Source: Histoplasma ohiense
Lineage: Eukaryota > Ascomycota > Eurotiomycetes > Onygenales > Ajellomycetaceae
NCBI GenBank assembly: GCA_017607445.1
Contig: JAEVHH010000003.1
Location: 4,650,001 to 4,714,000, forward strand
DNA: 64,000 nt
Direction: 5' to 3'
Shown: one piece after another, positions 49,302-60,260 of the stretch
How positions within the stretch are numbered: position 1 is the first letter of the stretch
How the letters are laid out: each line of letters begins with the position of its first letter
Notes under the pieces: model-generated
Told to the model about the DNA's origin: nothing
The model's database searches: none
Seen by the model: only the letters and a program-made list of their open reading frames with translations
Made by a program: the position numbers and the translations under genes

Positions 49302-49915
49302 GGTCCGTGTTCGCCGGTTGTGGGTAGTAGCACTGCGCTGCGGCCTGGCTACATAGACGCGGGATCAAATCAGGAGGCCAGTGTCTAAGGATAGCAAATG
49401 GGGTTGGACGACGTGTGTGGTGGGACAGAACGAGCTGCCCATACTTAATTTTAATACAGGCCCGAGAGTCATTGATCAGCAGGAGGCCATTTCTTTTCTT
49501 TTCTTTTCTTTTTTTGTTTTCGGGTGATGTCTTTTGTCTCCTCATTCCTCATTCTATAAAAGTTCTTCTGTATTTTTAGAGGGCTATTTTTGCATTGTAG
49601 CCAACCTCGTTTTATTAATTGCGGAGAAACAATTAGTGGAAGTAATGCAGGCGGACCGAAATTGTTTCTGTTCTTATTCTATTCTTTTCTTACTTTTGTC
49701 CTTGTTTGTAGAACAGGCGTATCCGATTTCACATATACACAAATACTTTGTCGAGGCCAAGGGCTAAGTAGAAAAAAGGTCAAGTGCGGTAACTGAAGCG
49801 TCATCTCGCCTTGAATAGATGGGCAAAACTTGATGGTAGCATCGTTAGAAGGGGAGATAAAAAGAATCTCAACGTTGTATATGGTGGTACTTAAAACAGG
49901 GTAGTTGAAGTGAAC

Positions 49916-49950
<35 letters not shown>

Positions 49951-50244
49951 TTAGAAATACACGACAACAACAATAGAGCCATATAGCACTCATAGGGTTG
50001 ATAATAGTTCCCCTTCCCACCTGTTTGCTTCATCTTCACATATTATTTTATATGATAACCCAATTACAAAAACCGAAATTCAGAAGTTAAGGAAACGAAC
50101 AAAAGGAGAAAGGGAAAGAAAAGACGCTCAACGATTTATAACATTGTTCAGAGGACAGATAAAGTTCGCATTCCCATCGATACTAATTCTTCTCAACAAA
50201 GGTGGAGAAAGACAAAGAGAAAATAATCATAAAAATAATTACGT
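49302..50244. other. Intergenic region between convergent TSC13 and GT34 gene
   Basis: About 0.9 kb between two 3' ends. No gene seen. It holds a 30-nt A homopolymer (49917-49946) and TTTTC repeats near 49490-49515. Confidence 0.6.
49917..49946. repeat. A30 homopolymer
   Basis: Thirty consecutive A on the plus strand between the two convergent genes. No cDNA-like sequence was recognised next to it. Confidence 0.85.
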
Positions 50245-51411
50245 TCATATATTCGCGTTATTTGTTTCCCGGGCCCATTTCGTCCAATAAATCTCCATCT
50301 GCTCCTCGCAGCTTTTTTTGGGTTTGGGCAAATCGCAACCCGAGAATCGAATAATAAAGTCTCCGTCATTGAAGAGGCTGTCTGGCACTAATGAAGGGGA
50401 TTCCGTCGTATACGAGTTGAAAATACGTTGCGGGATGAGGGCTAATTTTGCAAGGAGTGTCGGATGCCATAGGATGATATGATCCTGCGAAACCAAAAAA
50501 AAAAGGGAATCAGTAAAAGAGTAACTATGGTTTCAAAATAGTTGTGGGACAAATATCGTATAGATATATATAGCAATATGGAACTTTACCAGAGCATGGA
50601 TTTCCGCTTTTGCAAAATTATAGCTCCGATATAAGGGGTCGAACCACACGTCCAGGAAGTACCGAGTCCAATCCGTTCGTCGCAAGATAAAGCTGCCAGG
50701 GCATAGATTCTCCGCATCCTGGCTGATTATGAAGTCCACGTCTTTTGCTTTTAAGTGGCCGAACGTCTTGATCACGCTATCCGGCGGCACTACCGGTTTC
50801 TCCTTGATCATAAGAGATTCAAGTCGATTGTTATCGAGGATGTGTGAGGTCAGAGAGAGGGAAGGGTTCATGATGACAGCATGCGGGGAGAGATGGAAGA
50901 AGTGAGACGCCTTCGGATACAGGGTGTAGGCATGGCGGAGAGCTGGGATTAGAGCCCAGCTGCGAGGTGCGCCGTTCAGGTAGGGAAGGTATTCTTTGGT
51001 GCTTGCGAAAAAGTTCGTGTAGCCTGTTTTTTTTTTTTTAAAAAAAAAAATCCCTAATTAGCAGGCTGCCATCGACTGCCAAAAGGTGCTTTTTGCATTT
51101 ATTTTACCATGGCGGTTGGCATAATCTTCTCTATTCTGCTTAATGCGCTGAATATATTTGTCGCTGAGGCTGTCCTCATCCAGGACGGTGACAATGACTA
51201 TATTGGTCACGCCGGCCGGTTCGACCTCTCCTGAAGATACAGGCAACGAAGACGGCGAGAAGAGTCGAGAAAACAAGAAAAGGAACGAGAATGCAATGAA
51301 AGCCAATATAGCACCTGCTTTCAACTTGCGGCGACGGGCTATTGAGGAGTGAGAGAGCCGCGTATATGGGACATGATGCGAGGGCTTGCGCGGGGGCAGG
51401 GCGAACTGCAT
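50245..51411 (-). CDS. GT34 (GMA12/MNN10-family) mannosyltransferase-like protein, 3 exons
   Basis: Exons 51411-51108, 51023-50590 and 50484-50245 give 325 aa. Type II Golgi topology: basic N-terminus (SSIARRRKLK), transmembrane helix about 33-49 (AGAILAFIAFSFLFLFS), then a lumenal domain. Family features include IVTVLDEDSLSDKYI, NREDYANRHGY, RSWALIPALRHA, and the C-terminal NFAKAEIHALDHIILWHP, which match the mannan polymerase subunits Mnn10/Mnn11. Where active GT34 enzymes carry a metal-binding DXD after the Trp/Tyr-rich strand (form WYLDxDALIM), this protein reads FFHLSPHAVIMNP (147-149 SPH), so it lacks the motif. It may be a non-catalytic subunit of a mannan polymerase complex. Start at 51411 chosen by the TM position; an in-frame Met at 51480 would add 23 residues. 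Confidence 0.85.
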
Positions 51412-52264
51412 CTTTTGTATAATTAAAATTCCGAAAATCCAAACGTTTTCCCCCAGCTGCGGGATGCTGGGAGACAACAATAATCAAACCCTCCCCTTGG
51501 ATGACCTTGACATGTGGCCTTGTTTTGTTTCCCTCCAGGGGTCTTTTTTTCCATATTAGGAGCTTTGCGTTTGCAATCAATCTTCCATGTTGCATGTTGG
51601 CGAATTTCTGGGCTAGTTAAGACATCGGCGCGGAACAACAAGATTCTCCGCATCTGCAGAACAGAGCGATGTACAGAATATTTGATCCGGTGTATCAAGG
51701 CTAATTAATACTAACTAGTATTTTGATTTACTTTGCCTGACTGTAGCAACTGATAGGTCAGGCGGTCTCATGGCGTTTGTGTGTGAGGGACAGGTATATG
51801 TGAGACATTCAACTCAATGGAAGGAGTATTCCGGACTTCTACTCAAATGTTTCCAACAGTGTTCCCAGATCCAGTTTTGAAAATAAGGACAGTTATACAC
51901 AGATACAAGAGGCTAGGTTATTTTTCATTGAATGCAATGAAATTTTGTGTGGTCGTCAAGGCGGCGCATGTGGTGGTTATGGAGATTAGAGGTCCCCATT
52001 CTGGAAAAAAGGAAGGAAAGAAATTGATTGCCGAATATCCAAAAAATACATTGTCTAATATACATTTCATTGTTGGTAGCAGTACCTGCGTGAGCAATCC
52101 GTTGGAGATATCCGTCAGCCATCCATCCTACCTAGGTTGGCTGAGGATTTAAAATAGTTCAAAGCTGGGTGGACATTGGGCTCAAGACACCCTCTCTTAG
52201 CCTCGATGTATTAATCAAACGGATGTATGCATCCATCCCAATTGCATAATCGAAAAAAGCTCGA
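51412..52264. other. Intergenic region, about 0.85 kb
   Basis: GT34 gene upstream region and bL28m 3' flank. No gene seen. Confidence 0.6.
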
Positions 52265-52831
52265 TCACTCTGTGCTCCGGGGCGCAGTTACTTTCTCCTG
52301 ACCATTCGACTCTAATTCCGCCGCGGCCTTCAATTCCAATTCCTTTTGCTCGTCATTGAACTTCTTCTGCATCGCCTTTGACTGCATCACTTTCCACCGC
52401 AGATTCCATCCGAAAATGCCCAATTCCTTTATCCTGGCCGGCTTATCGCCCAAGAGGTACTGGTCCAAGCCGCCCACTTTCTTAATCGTTCTCAATACCC
52501 GATGTTGGACTTTGAGCTGTAATGTCTTCCCCAGGGCTTCGCTGTACAGTTCCTCGTGACGGATATTAGGTTTCCATGTCCGTCTTGTCTTTCCCTTATT
52601 GCGGCCCTTGGAGATTTTGTTTCCGAATTGGATGGTGGACCCGCCGTAGAGGCCTGTGTTTGATTGTTTGAAGAATCGGGCGGGCCCATAAGGATATTCT
52701 GGCGGCCCTTTGGCAGGGTCTGCAGAAATATAGAGAGATCGAGTTGGGGCCAAGGAGAGGGTGCGGAATGCTTGGAGGAGGGAGGAGGAAGGGCGGGAGA
52801 GTGCGAACGGTTTGGTCAAGCGGAGAGACAT
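52265..52831 (-). CDS. MRPL24: Mitochondrial ribosomal protein bL28m
   Basis: Large-subunit mitoribosomal protein of the bacterial L28 family, encoded by one exon of 188 codons. The N-terminal 35 or so residues are rich in Ser, Arg, Leu and Ala (SLRLTKPFALSRPSSSLLQA), as expected of a mitochondrial presequence. The L28 core follows: LYGGSTIQFGNKISKGRNKG, then RRTWKPNIRHEELYSEALG, and a KVQHRVLRTIKKVGGLDQYL segment that matches fungal L28m. The C-terminal tail is charged and probably helical. It is divergent from RVB1 with only 383 bp between start codons, so the two likely share a promoter region. Confidence 0.92.
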   Translation of the reverse strand: MSLRLTKPFALSRPSSSLLQAFRTLSLAPTRSLYISADPAKGPPEYPYGPARFFKQSNTGLYGGSTIQFGNKISKGRNKGKTRRTWKPNIRHEELYSEALGKTLQLKVQHRVLRTIKKVGGLDQYLLGDKPARIKELGIFGWNLRWKVMQSKAMQKKFNDEQKELELKAAAELESNGQEKVTAPRSTE

Positions 52832-53214
52832 TGTGGCGACTATCTTTTGCTAGAGCCCAAGCATGGTAGGAGGAGAATTAACTGGAGACTTGGTTCCTCT
52901 CATACGAACCGTATAAGGGTTAAGAAGTAAAAGGTCGTTAGTAGATGTTATTACTGTGAGCAAACCCGATTGATTGAAGGTTTTAATAGTTAAGCGCTTG
53001 GGAGACTCAACACACTAGGCTTATTTTAGACTAGCACCTCTCTTCCAGCGGAACTGGCTGTAGAGCCGCAAGCACACTATGAGGAAGCTTCAAAAACCAC
53101 CATCCTTCTACAACACGTACCCTTTTGATTGTCCATTCCAGATTTTAGTCCTTCTCCATTTTTGATTGCTTTTAACTGTTAACTCATCTGCGCTACGCAG
53201 AGACCTCTCCCGCT
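52832..53214. promoter_or_regulatory. Bidirectional promoter of bL28m and RVB1
   Basis: The whole 383-bp interval between two divergent start codons. No ORF. The RVB1-proximal half is CT-rich (near 53095-53165), as common in fungal leaders. Confidence 0.6.
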
Positions 53215-54814
53215 ATGGTTCAGATCAGTGAGGTCAAAGGAAATTCGCGAGAGAATAGAACTGCGGCACACACCCATATCAAGGGCTTGGGATTACGGCC
53301 TGATGGCACGGCTGAACCCACAAGCGCTGGTTTTGTTGGGCAGGCAGCGGCGAGAGAGGTTTGTTCAAGTCCCTCCCTTTGTCATTTGTATATCTATTCC
53401 CTGTTCTGCAAGGACTAACTCTGGGTATTTCCTCTCAGGCCTGCGGTGTGGTGGTCGATATGATAAAAGCGAAGAAAATGGCGGGCCGAGCAGTCCTACT
53501 TGCGGGTGGACCGGGAACCGGGAAGACAGCTTTGGCGCTAGCTGTGTCGCAAGAATTGGGCACCAAAGTACCCTTTTGTCCCATCGTGGGTAGTGAGGTT
53601 TTCTCAGCAGAGGTCAAGAAAACGGAGGCGCTCATGGAAAACTTTCGAAGGGCAATTGGTAATAGATTTCATCTAGTGCCACTCTATAGATTTATTTTTC
53701 GCTTTTTGGTGTTAATTTCACTCTTTAGGACTACGAGTGCGCGAGACGAAGGAAGTATACGAAGGTGAAGTGACGGAGCTCACTCCGGAGGAAGCAGAGA
53801 ACCCATTGGGAGGCTACGGAAGGACCATAAGCCATCTGATCATCGGGCTCAAATCCTACAGAGGGACGAAAAAGCTGCGACTGGACCCTAGCATCTACGA
53901 AGCGATTCAGAAGGAAAGAGTAACTGTCGGCGACGTAATATATATCGAAGCCAACACTGGTGCGTGCAAGCGCGTCGGACGATCTGACGCGTATGCCACT
54001 GAGTTTGATTTGGAAGCGGAAGAATACGTACCTGTCCCCAAGGGCGACGTTCACAAGAAGAAGGAAATCGTACAAGACGTCACGCTACATGACTTGGATA
54101 TTGCGAACGCCAGGCCACAAGGAGGACAGGATGTCATGAGCATGATGGGCCAGCTTATGAAACCCAAGAAGACCGAAATTACAGACAAACTGCGTCAGGA
54201 GATCAACAAGGTTGTAAACCGATACATTGACCAAGGTGTAGCCGAGTTGGTTCCCGGCGTTTTGTTCATTGATGAAGTACGTTTTTTACCTGCGAAATAC
54301 CCAATAAGGAAACAAGAATACCGTAGACTAATTCCCCCTAAACCAGGTCCACATGCTAGATATAGAATGCTTCACCTACCTAAACCGCGCCCTTGAGTCT
54401 TCAATATCCCCCATCGTAATACTCGCCTCAAACCGTGGCAACACCGTCGTACGCGGCACAGGAGACATAGTAGCCGCTCATGGCATCCCCCCGGACCTCC
54501 TAGCACGCCTTCTAATAATTCCTACTCACGCTTATAACCCCGAAGAGATAAAAACTATCGTGCGGCTACGTGCGAAGATAGAGGGCACAACCATCAGCGA
54601 GCCGGCGCTGGAGAAAGTCGCGGAGCATGGAAGTAAAGTGAGTTTGCGCTATGCGTTGCAGCTACTGACGCCGGCGAGCATCCTGGCACGGGTAAATGGG
54701 CGAACTGGCGGGATTGAAGAGGCGGATATTGCGGAGTGTGAGGATTTGTTTATCGATGCGAAGAGGAGCGCTGGGGTTGTGTCGAGTGGGGATGGGAATG
54801 GGTTTATTTCTTGA
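53215..54814 (+). CDS. RVB1: RuvB-like AAA+ ATPase Rvb1 (pontin), 4 exons
   Basis: Hexameric ATPase partner of Rvb2 in INO80, SWR1, TIP60/NuA4 and R2TP. Exons 53215-53358, 53439-53658, 53729-54276 and 54347-54814 give 459 aa (yeast Rvb1 463). Walker A is GGPGTGKTALA, just after RAVLLA; Walker B is the DEVH box at 303-306, split by intron 3 between Glu304 and Val305. Other signatures: HTHIKGLGL near the N-terminus, [32 protein letters not shown], TNRG-like ASNRGNTVVRG (sensor 1), GIPPDLLARLL (arginine finger region) and RYALQLLTPA (sensor 2). The OB-fold insertion (domain II) lies between the two Walker motifs, distinguishing it from bacterial RuvB. Rvb1 rather than Rvb2 is favoured by the HTHIKGLGL and TSAGFVGQ signatures. 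Confidence 0.97.
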
Positions 54815-55153
54815 ATTTTTTTTCTTTTTAGTTTATCTTTTTATCTTAATGTGATGTCATGCCATGTCTTTTCTTTCCCCCAACGTTGTAACAACAGGTT
54901 CGATTTATCCTAATTTGCTCGTTGTGCGGTCCGCTCTGGCTTTGTGTTCGGTTCTCCTTTTGACATCTGTTATTTTATGATTAGGCGATGGCGGTGGAAA
55001 TGGGATTCTGATTCGTCAAAATAAATTAAATAAATTTTTACACGTGAGGGATCAAAGCGTATCGAGAGAATATTACCCCTAAAAATCATTTCTGCACTCT
55101 GCCTTGATTGAGATATACAGCGGTATACCTTCACAACACACCCCCACGCCTTA
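54815..55153. other. Intergenic region between convergent RVB1 and FAD oxidase
   Basis: 339 bp between two 3' ends; T-rich after the RVB1 stop (54818-54845). Nothing else noted. Confidence 0.6.
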
Positions 55154-56914
55154 TTATTCCCTCCCTCTTTTATCCTTCATCTCCCCTATCCTCCTCTCCC
55201 AGGTCCTGTGGAAGTAGAGCACAACCCGTCTCACAATCCCCAGAAAGCAGTAGACCACCAACACAATCCTTACAAGCAACCTAGCCAGTCTCTCTCTTTT
55301 GGTCAAGATTTCAACTTGCAATTGATTCACGGCATCTGATGAAGAAACAAATGCATTGCTGCCCATGAACCTGAACGGCAATTCGGCTCCTAAATGATCC
55401 ACTGCTACCTGAAACGCACTCTGAACCGAATCCTCGTACCGCCCGTATCTGGTCCATGGGCCGCAGTAACTAATCCCGCGCGTGTTTTGGATCTGTTGGA
55501 GAATTTCGTGTGATTTCAGTGCACGATTGTTGAACATGAATCGTGGGTATTCCCATATTCCCTGCACCCGGAGTGGGTGGGGAGGAGATACGGGATTGTG
55601 AGTTATAAGGACGGGACCGAATGTTTCTTCTGAGAGGCCTTGCAGGCTATTCATAGAATAGGAGGTGCAGAATTGGCTAGTGTCCAGATAATTGGGTTGT
55701 GAAGATTTCGTTATGTGGTTAAAAGTCGCCCAGACGCGTTTTCGTTTCGGCATCAGCTATCGATGGCGAATATTGTCGTTAACTTAATGTATAGAAAATA
55801 AAGTCTTTCATAGAAAATGGTTGATTGCCACAAATCCCAAGTCCGAGAATCAGTTGGGAAAGGATAAATTTGGAACTTACATACCGTCGTATCAGAATGC
55901 AGGATAGCGACAGTCCTAGCTGTTTTAAACCCGTCCAGTGCCCTTACCTCCTCATCAGTCGCCCCGGCTGATATCAAGTTTAAAGCGTCATACGCCGACG
56001 TCGCGATGATGACGTGATTAAAATATTCTATATGGCCTTCATCCCCTTGCACTGCTAGCCATCCAGGCCTGTCACTGTTTTTAATTGAATTGATGGTCGT
56101 ATTGCAATGAATTCTCCCAGCCGGTGCGATATTTGCAATTGCGGCCTCGAATTCATTGATACCACCCGTTAGACACATCCATTTTGACCAAAACAAAGAG
56201 CTCCGGAGGAGATCGCAGTCCGCCATGAAGCGTAGAAGAAGAACTATGGGAAGTTCCAATGCATCCTTTGCATTGTTGACGTTCCACAAAACGGAAATAA
56301 GTGGAATTATGTAGTGGTCGCGGAAAGAATTCGAATAGCCCTCGTTGGCCAGGTATGCGCCGATGCTCTGCTGAGACTGTTCATGATTTTGAAGTTGCTT
56401 GGAGTTCTTCCGCCTTCGAGATCGTTGTCTTTTGGTTATTTGCCCACTCCTCAAAAGATCGAGAGCAAAATGATTGAATCTCGCAACATCAATCAACATC
56501 CTCCACATATCTATCCGGAATAGGTTGCGGGAGAGAATAGCGGATAGCGACGTGGTTCTCCATTCAAATGGATCCCGGATCTGAGACGAGGACACTGAGA
56601 ATTTGGTGTCGCGGCAAGGTATCTGAAGCTCCTGCAGAAATGCGTGTAGATTTGCTGCTTCCCCAAGTAAGCTCCTGAGACAAAGCTCAAGGTACGGAAG
56701 CAAACTGACGTGAAGTGGAAGGCTTGAAATATACAAGTCCTGTATCAACCCCAATTTGCTTTCCTCTTTTCTCATACTGAAATAAATGCGTACGACCTCC
56801 CAATCTGCTCGCTGCCTCGAAAAGATGGACTTCGTGCCCAGTGTCTTTCAGGGCCCAGAATGCAGCTATGCCGGAAGAACCACCGCCAACAATTGCAACT
56901 CTTTTGGGAGCCAT
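55154..56914 (-). CDS. FAD-dependent amine-oxidase-like protein, 3 exons
   Basis: Proposed exons 56914-56735, 56685-55885 and 55756-55154 give 527 aa. The N-terminus is a Rossmann FAD-binding fold, VAIVGGGSSGIAAFWAL, with the acidic EAASRLGGR, then IGVDTGL as in fungal flavin amine oxidases (NAD(P)-binding_8/amino_oxidase group). The central part holds FSVSSSQ...FEW, a WM-type CLTGGINEFEAAI, and HVIIATSAYDAL. The C-terminal exon begins LMPKRKRVWATFNH and ends with a hydrophobic segment (LLVRIVLVVYCFLGIV) plus a basic tail, suggesting membrane attachment. Substrate unknown. The first intron is awkward: the frame closes only with a 49-nt intron ending in a GAG acceptor, so a frameshift or pseudogene state cannot be excluded. 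Divergent from VTI1. Confidence 0.75.
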
Positions 56915-57760
56915 TGTGAGATCTGGGTGGATGCTGCGAGTGAACGATGGGAAGGGTACACCCAAAAATACGATTAGCAGAGCTCCCAGAAATAAAACAT
57001 GGCTAACTAGATGCCGATAGATAAGATTCCGCCGAATGAAATCAAAGCCTGATGTTCTCCACGCAAACAGAATCTATATCAAACGGATGGCCTCAGAGGT
57101 ACTCGCATAGTGGTATCGCCAGACCTAAATGGAGATAGCTTTGCACGAATAGGAAGAAATGATGATATATTATTATTGACGACTCGTAGTAGAATGCCAG
57201 ACTAGTCAGGAGGACGGATGAACGGGAGCATCCCTGATTTCTCACTCTAGTTTTTTCGAGTATATGACGTTAGCGTTTCTTCCAATATCAGGGGAGTGAA
57301 CAGCCGTTCCCACTGGGCTCAGTTTGTGTATACTTGCAGGTCACAGTTGAACGTGTATTCTGCAGCCGTAGACTTGGATCCTCAAATGGATCAGATCACG
57401 TGGTGATAACCCTTAAGGAGTACTTTTAAATACAAAAAATAATAGGTGTGATTAGTTGTAAACAGAAGTATCTTTGTGTACCTATTTATTGCCCTTCTTG
57501 GCATGGCTGGGACTGCCCAGGTGGTTTCCCGTCGTGGCATCATCCACAACTCCAAGTCGCATACCATCAATAAGACCAGAAACCAGCCAAAACTCTATTT
57601 GTTTTTGGTGATTGGGAAGGATATCGGATCCCAATAAGTTGCACAACCTGGATCTTCTCATAAAGCCCCCACATCGAACGAACAAACGAAGCCCGCTTTA
57701 TCCGCCTCTTGACCACGCTTCCGACACGACACTCCGTTTTGCATCAAAGATATATCAGAA
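56915..57760. other. Divergent upstream region of FAD oxidase and VTI1
   Basis: About 0.85 kb, no gene seen. CACGTG at 57398-57403, about 360 nt upstream of VTI1. Confidence 0.55.
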
Positions 57761-58647
57761 ATGCCGAATCCTCTCGATGCAGATGCCGGCTCAGAGCTGT
57801 TCAGCAGCTATGAAGCTGAGCTTAAGTTGGTCCAGGCAGACCTGAACCAGAAACTCGACCAAATCGCAGAATACCAGGGAGAGGAAAGGAAGTCAGCCAT
57901 AAAACAAGCAGAGAAGTCATTAGAGGAGGCCACCGAACTAGTAAGTGTATTTCCTACCTACCTATTCAGTCTCTCTCCTGTGGCTTCTTGACTTGTTGTT
58001 GGTCGCTATCTGGTTATTTGGCGCATAGGACGAACAAGCTGACTTACACATGTCCCCGCTCAAAAACACATAGATAGATCAAATGCGGATAGAGAAAGAG
58101 AACATCCCTTCCGCAGCCCGTTCGAAAGTGAATGCCCGTTTCCGCAATTTCGTAACAGACATCGACGACGTCAAGCGTCAGCTTAAAGCCCTCTCCGATG
58201 ATCGCAGAGCTCTCTTTGGCGACCGATACACAGATGAACCCAACGGCGTAAACGACCACCATCTGGAGCAGAGACAGCAACTGCTATCCGGAACTGAACG
58301 TCTAGAGCGGAGTTCCGCCCGTCTAAGGGATAGCCAGAGAGTAGCGCAGGAGACCGAGGATATTGGACGGCACACATTAGCTGATCTATACATCCAACGC
58401 CAGACCATCGAACACACCCGAGCTGGCTTACTGGAAAGTGAAGGCTACGTGGATCGCAGCGTAAAGACGCTGAGGGGGATGGCTCGTAGGTATTGTATCC
58501 TAAATTTTAAACACCATTAAATAACTGTCGGGCGTGACGTAACTGATTCATGTGAATAGGATGGCTACGAATCGGATGATTACTCTCGCCATCATAACCC
58601 TATTGGTCCTTCTTATCATTGCTGTTATATACAGCAAGTTTCACTGA
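57761..58647 (+). CDS. VTI1: Qb-SNARE Vti1, 3 exons
   Basis: Vesicle SNARE for Golgi-endosome-vacuole traffic. Exons 57761-57940, 58074-58489 and 58560-58647 give 227 aa (yeast Vti1 217). The N-terminal three-helix Habc domain covers about residues 1-100 (FSSYEAELKLVQADL, then RKSAIKQAEKSLEEA). The SNARE motif runs from about 130 to 195 with the zero-layer Gln in LYIQRQTIEHTR, followed by LLESEGYVDRSVKTLRGM. The C-terminal anchor, encoded mostly by exon 3, is ITLAIITLLVLLIIAVIY with a short lumenal SKFH end. The zero-layer Q and the position of the TM are typical of Vti1. The tail anchor is separated from the SNARE motif by a single intron. Confidence 0.94.
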
Positions 58648-59072
58648 GCGTTCTCTTTTTGGGTATATTATTGCGTCTTAATTTAGTTTTGGTGTTTTAG
58701 GCGAACAGTCTCCTTTTTATTTATATTGTCCGCCCACCTTTCATATTTTCTATTGGTGTTTGTGATATTGATTTTGTACCATACGACTATTCTTTATTGC
58801 TACTACAATCCCCGGTTTACGTACCGTCTGAGGAGCGGGTCCGATGGAGACAATCGGCTGAACGAATACAATAATATAGCGATTTCATTATAAACTAAAA
58901 CTCTGCCAGAACTCTGGGTATCTATGCTGTATCATCTATCATTACAGATCAATTCATGCCTCAGGCTAAAAAGAAGGGATAAGCAAAGGGCCATAAAACA
59001 AAATGAAAAAAGTATTTACAAATATAATACATTCGTCAGTTCCTCCCGCGGTTCTCCCCTGTTCCCACCCCC
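58648..59072. other. Intergenic region between convergent VTI1 and DSC3
   Basis: 425 bp between two 3' ends, T-rich after the VTI1 stop codon. No gene seen. Confidence 0.6.
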
Positions 59073-60260
59073 TCAGTTCAAAAACCTCACGACCCCAAAC
59101 CCAAAATTAACCACGATCCCCACAAAAACCGCCAACCCCTTCCTCCAACTCCAAACCCCCTGCTCCCTTAGCAACCACAGCCCACACCCCACCGGCCAAA
59201 AGAACCCCATCACCGAACCCCACAACATGTCATCCAGCGGTCCTGCTGCCCCCGACGTTGTCCCGACCCCATAATTCGCAATCCCCGCATCACCACTGCC
59301 ACTGGCCCTACCTGTCCCCATGCCGCTGCCGCCCATCTCCATCGAGCCTGCAGAAGCCCCCTCGTCCATCCATATATCTTCCAGGCGTCGCAGCTCCGCG
59401 CCGGACGGCATTGTATCCGGCGTATACGAGAGGGACTGGAGGGCGAGGAACTGCGACCGCAGTGCGGACACTTCGGCAGATGTGAAGCCTGCTTCTAACA
59501 AGCGGTCGAAGCCTCTGGGACCAGTGGGGGTAGGTGATGGACGAGTGGAGGTGGATGCTGATTGGGCGTGCTGCTGGCCATGGCCATGGTGTGTAGAAGT
59601 GGAAGTGGAAATGGTACCACGCGGTGCGGTAGCAAAAGTAGCTAAGGACGATGACGACGAGGAGGATTGTGGTGGGTTGTTGAGAGAAGAAGAAGAAGGG
59701 ATAAGCAGAGAGGAGGACTTGTTATCCACCACTGGCCGCTTGGTCCCTTCCCACCCCTCCGTATCATCTTCTTCCGCCGCACGCGCAAGCCGCGCCTCCG
59801 CCTCTAACTCTTCTGCGGAGAGGATGATATCTCCGATAGAGCAGTGAACGTACGTCCGTAGCCGTGGTGTGGGCGGATCACGCACGGGTGCTTTGCCTTT
59901 GTCTTTCACATTCCTATTCCCAGCGCCGACCACATAGGAGTAATCCGGCAACGGGGATGAGGTCTTATGGTTATTATGTCCGATCCCAGGTATGGTAGAG
60001 GCGATTTTCAGACTGGAGGCGAGCGGAGAGGTATCACTGAGGGCCTTGCCAGCATATATGAGGCGGAGACGGTGTGTGGAGAGGTCCTGTGGGAGATGTT
60101 GGCGGATGAGTTGTTTGAGGCCCGCGGCTGTCAGGAGGGTTGGGTCAGGGATTTCGAGGAGGACATCTGGGATTGAGGCAGAGAAACGGATTGTGAGGAG
60201 GAGGGTGAGGTCGGGGGGGAAGTGTTCTGTCATAGTTGCTTTGCTGGAGATGTTCTTCAT
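59073..60260 (-). CDS. dsc3: DSC E3 ligase complex subunit 3 (Dsc3)
   Basis: Subunit of the Golgi/endosomal DSC ubiquitin ligase, needed in fungi for SREBP cleavage and for membrane protein quality control. One exon, 395 aa. Ubiquitin-like domain at about 17-80 (LLLTIRFSASIPDVLLEIP, then RLRLIYAGKALSD), a conserved YVHCSIGDIIL strand, a Ser/Thr-rich disordered stretch, then the DUF2407 C-terminal motif GFDRLLEAGFTSAEVSALR and two C-terminal transmembrane helices (LWGSVMGFFWPVGCGLWLL and GLAVFVGIVVNFGFGV). Alternative start at 60230 (MTEHFPPD) removes ten residues and is equally compatible with the domain. CACGTG (60332-60337) lies 72 nt upstream of the start codon. Confidence 0.9.
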   Translation of the reverse strand: MKNISSKATMTEHFPPDLTLLLTIRFSASIPDVLLEIPDPTLLTAAGLKQLIRQHLPQDLSTHRLRLIYAGKALSDTSPLASSLKIASTIPGIGHNNHKTSSPLPDYSYVVGAGNRNVKDKGKAPVRDPPTPRLRTYVHCSIGDIILSAEELEAEARLARAAEEDDTEGWEGTKRPVVDNKSSSLLIPSSSSLNNPPQSSSSSSSLATFATAPRGTISTSTSTHHGHGQQHAQSASTSTRPSPTPTGPRGFDRLLEAGFTSAEVSALRSQFLALQSLSYTPDTMPSGAELRRLEDIWMDEGASAGSMEMGGSGMGTGRASGSGDAGIANYGVGTTSGAAGPLDDMLWGSVMGFFWPVGCGLWLLREQGVWSWRKGLAVFVGIVVNFGFGVVRFLN

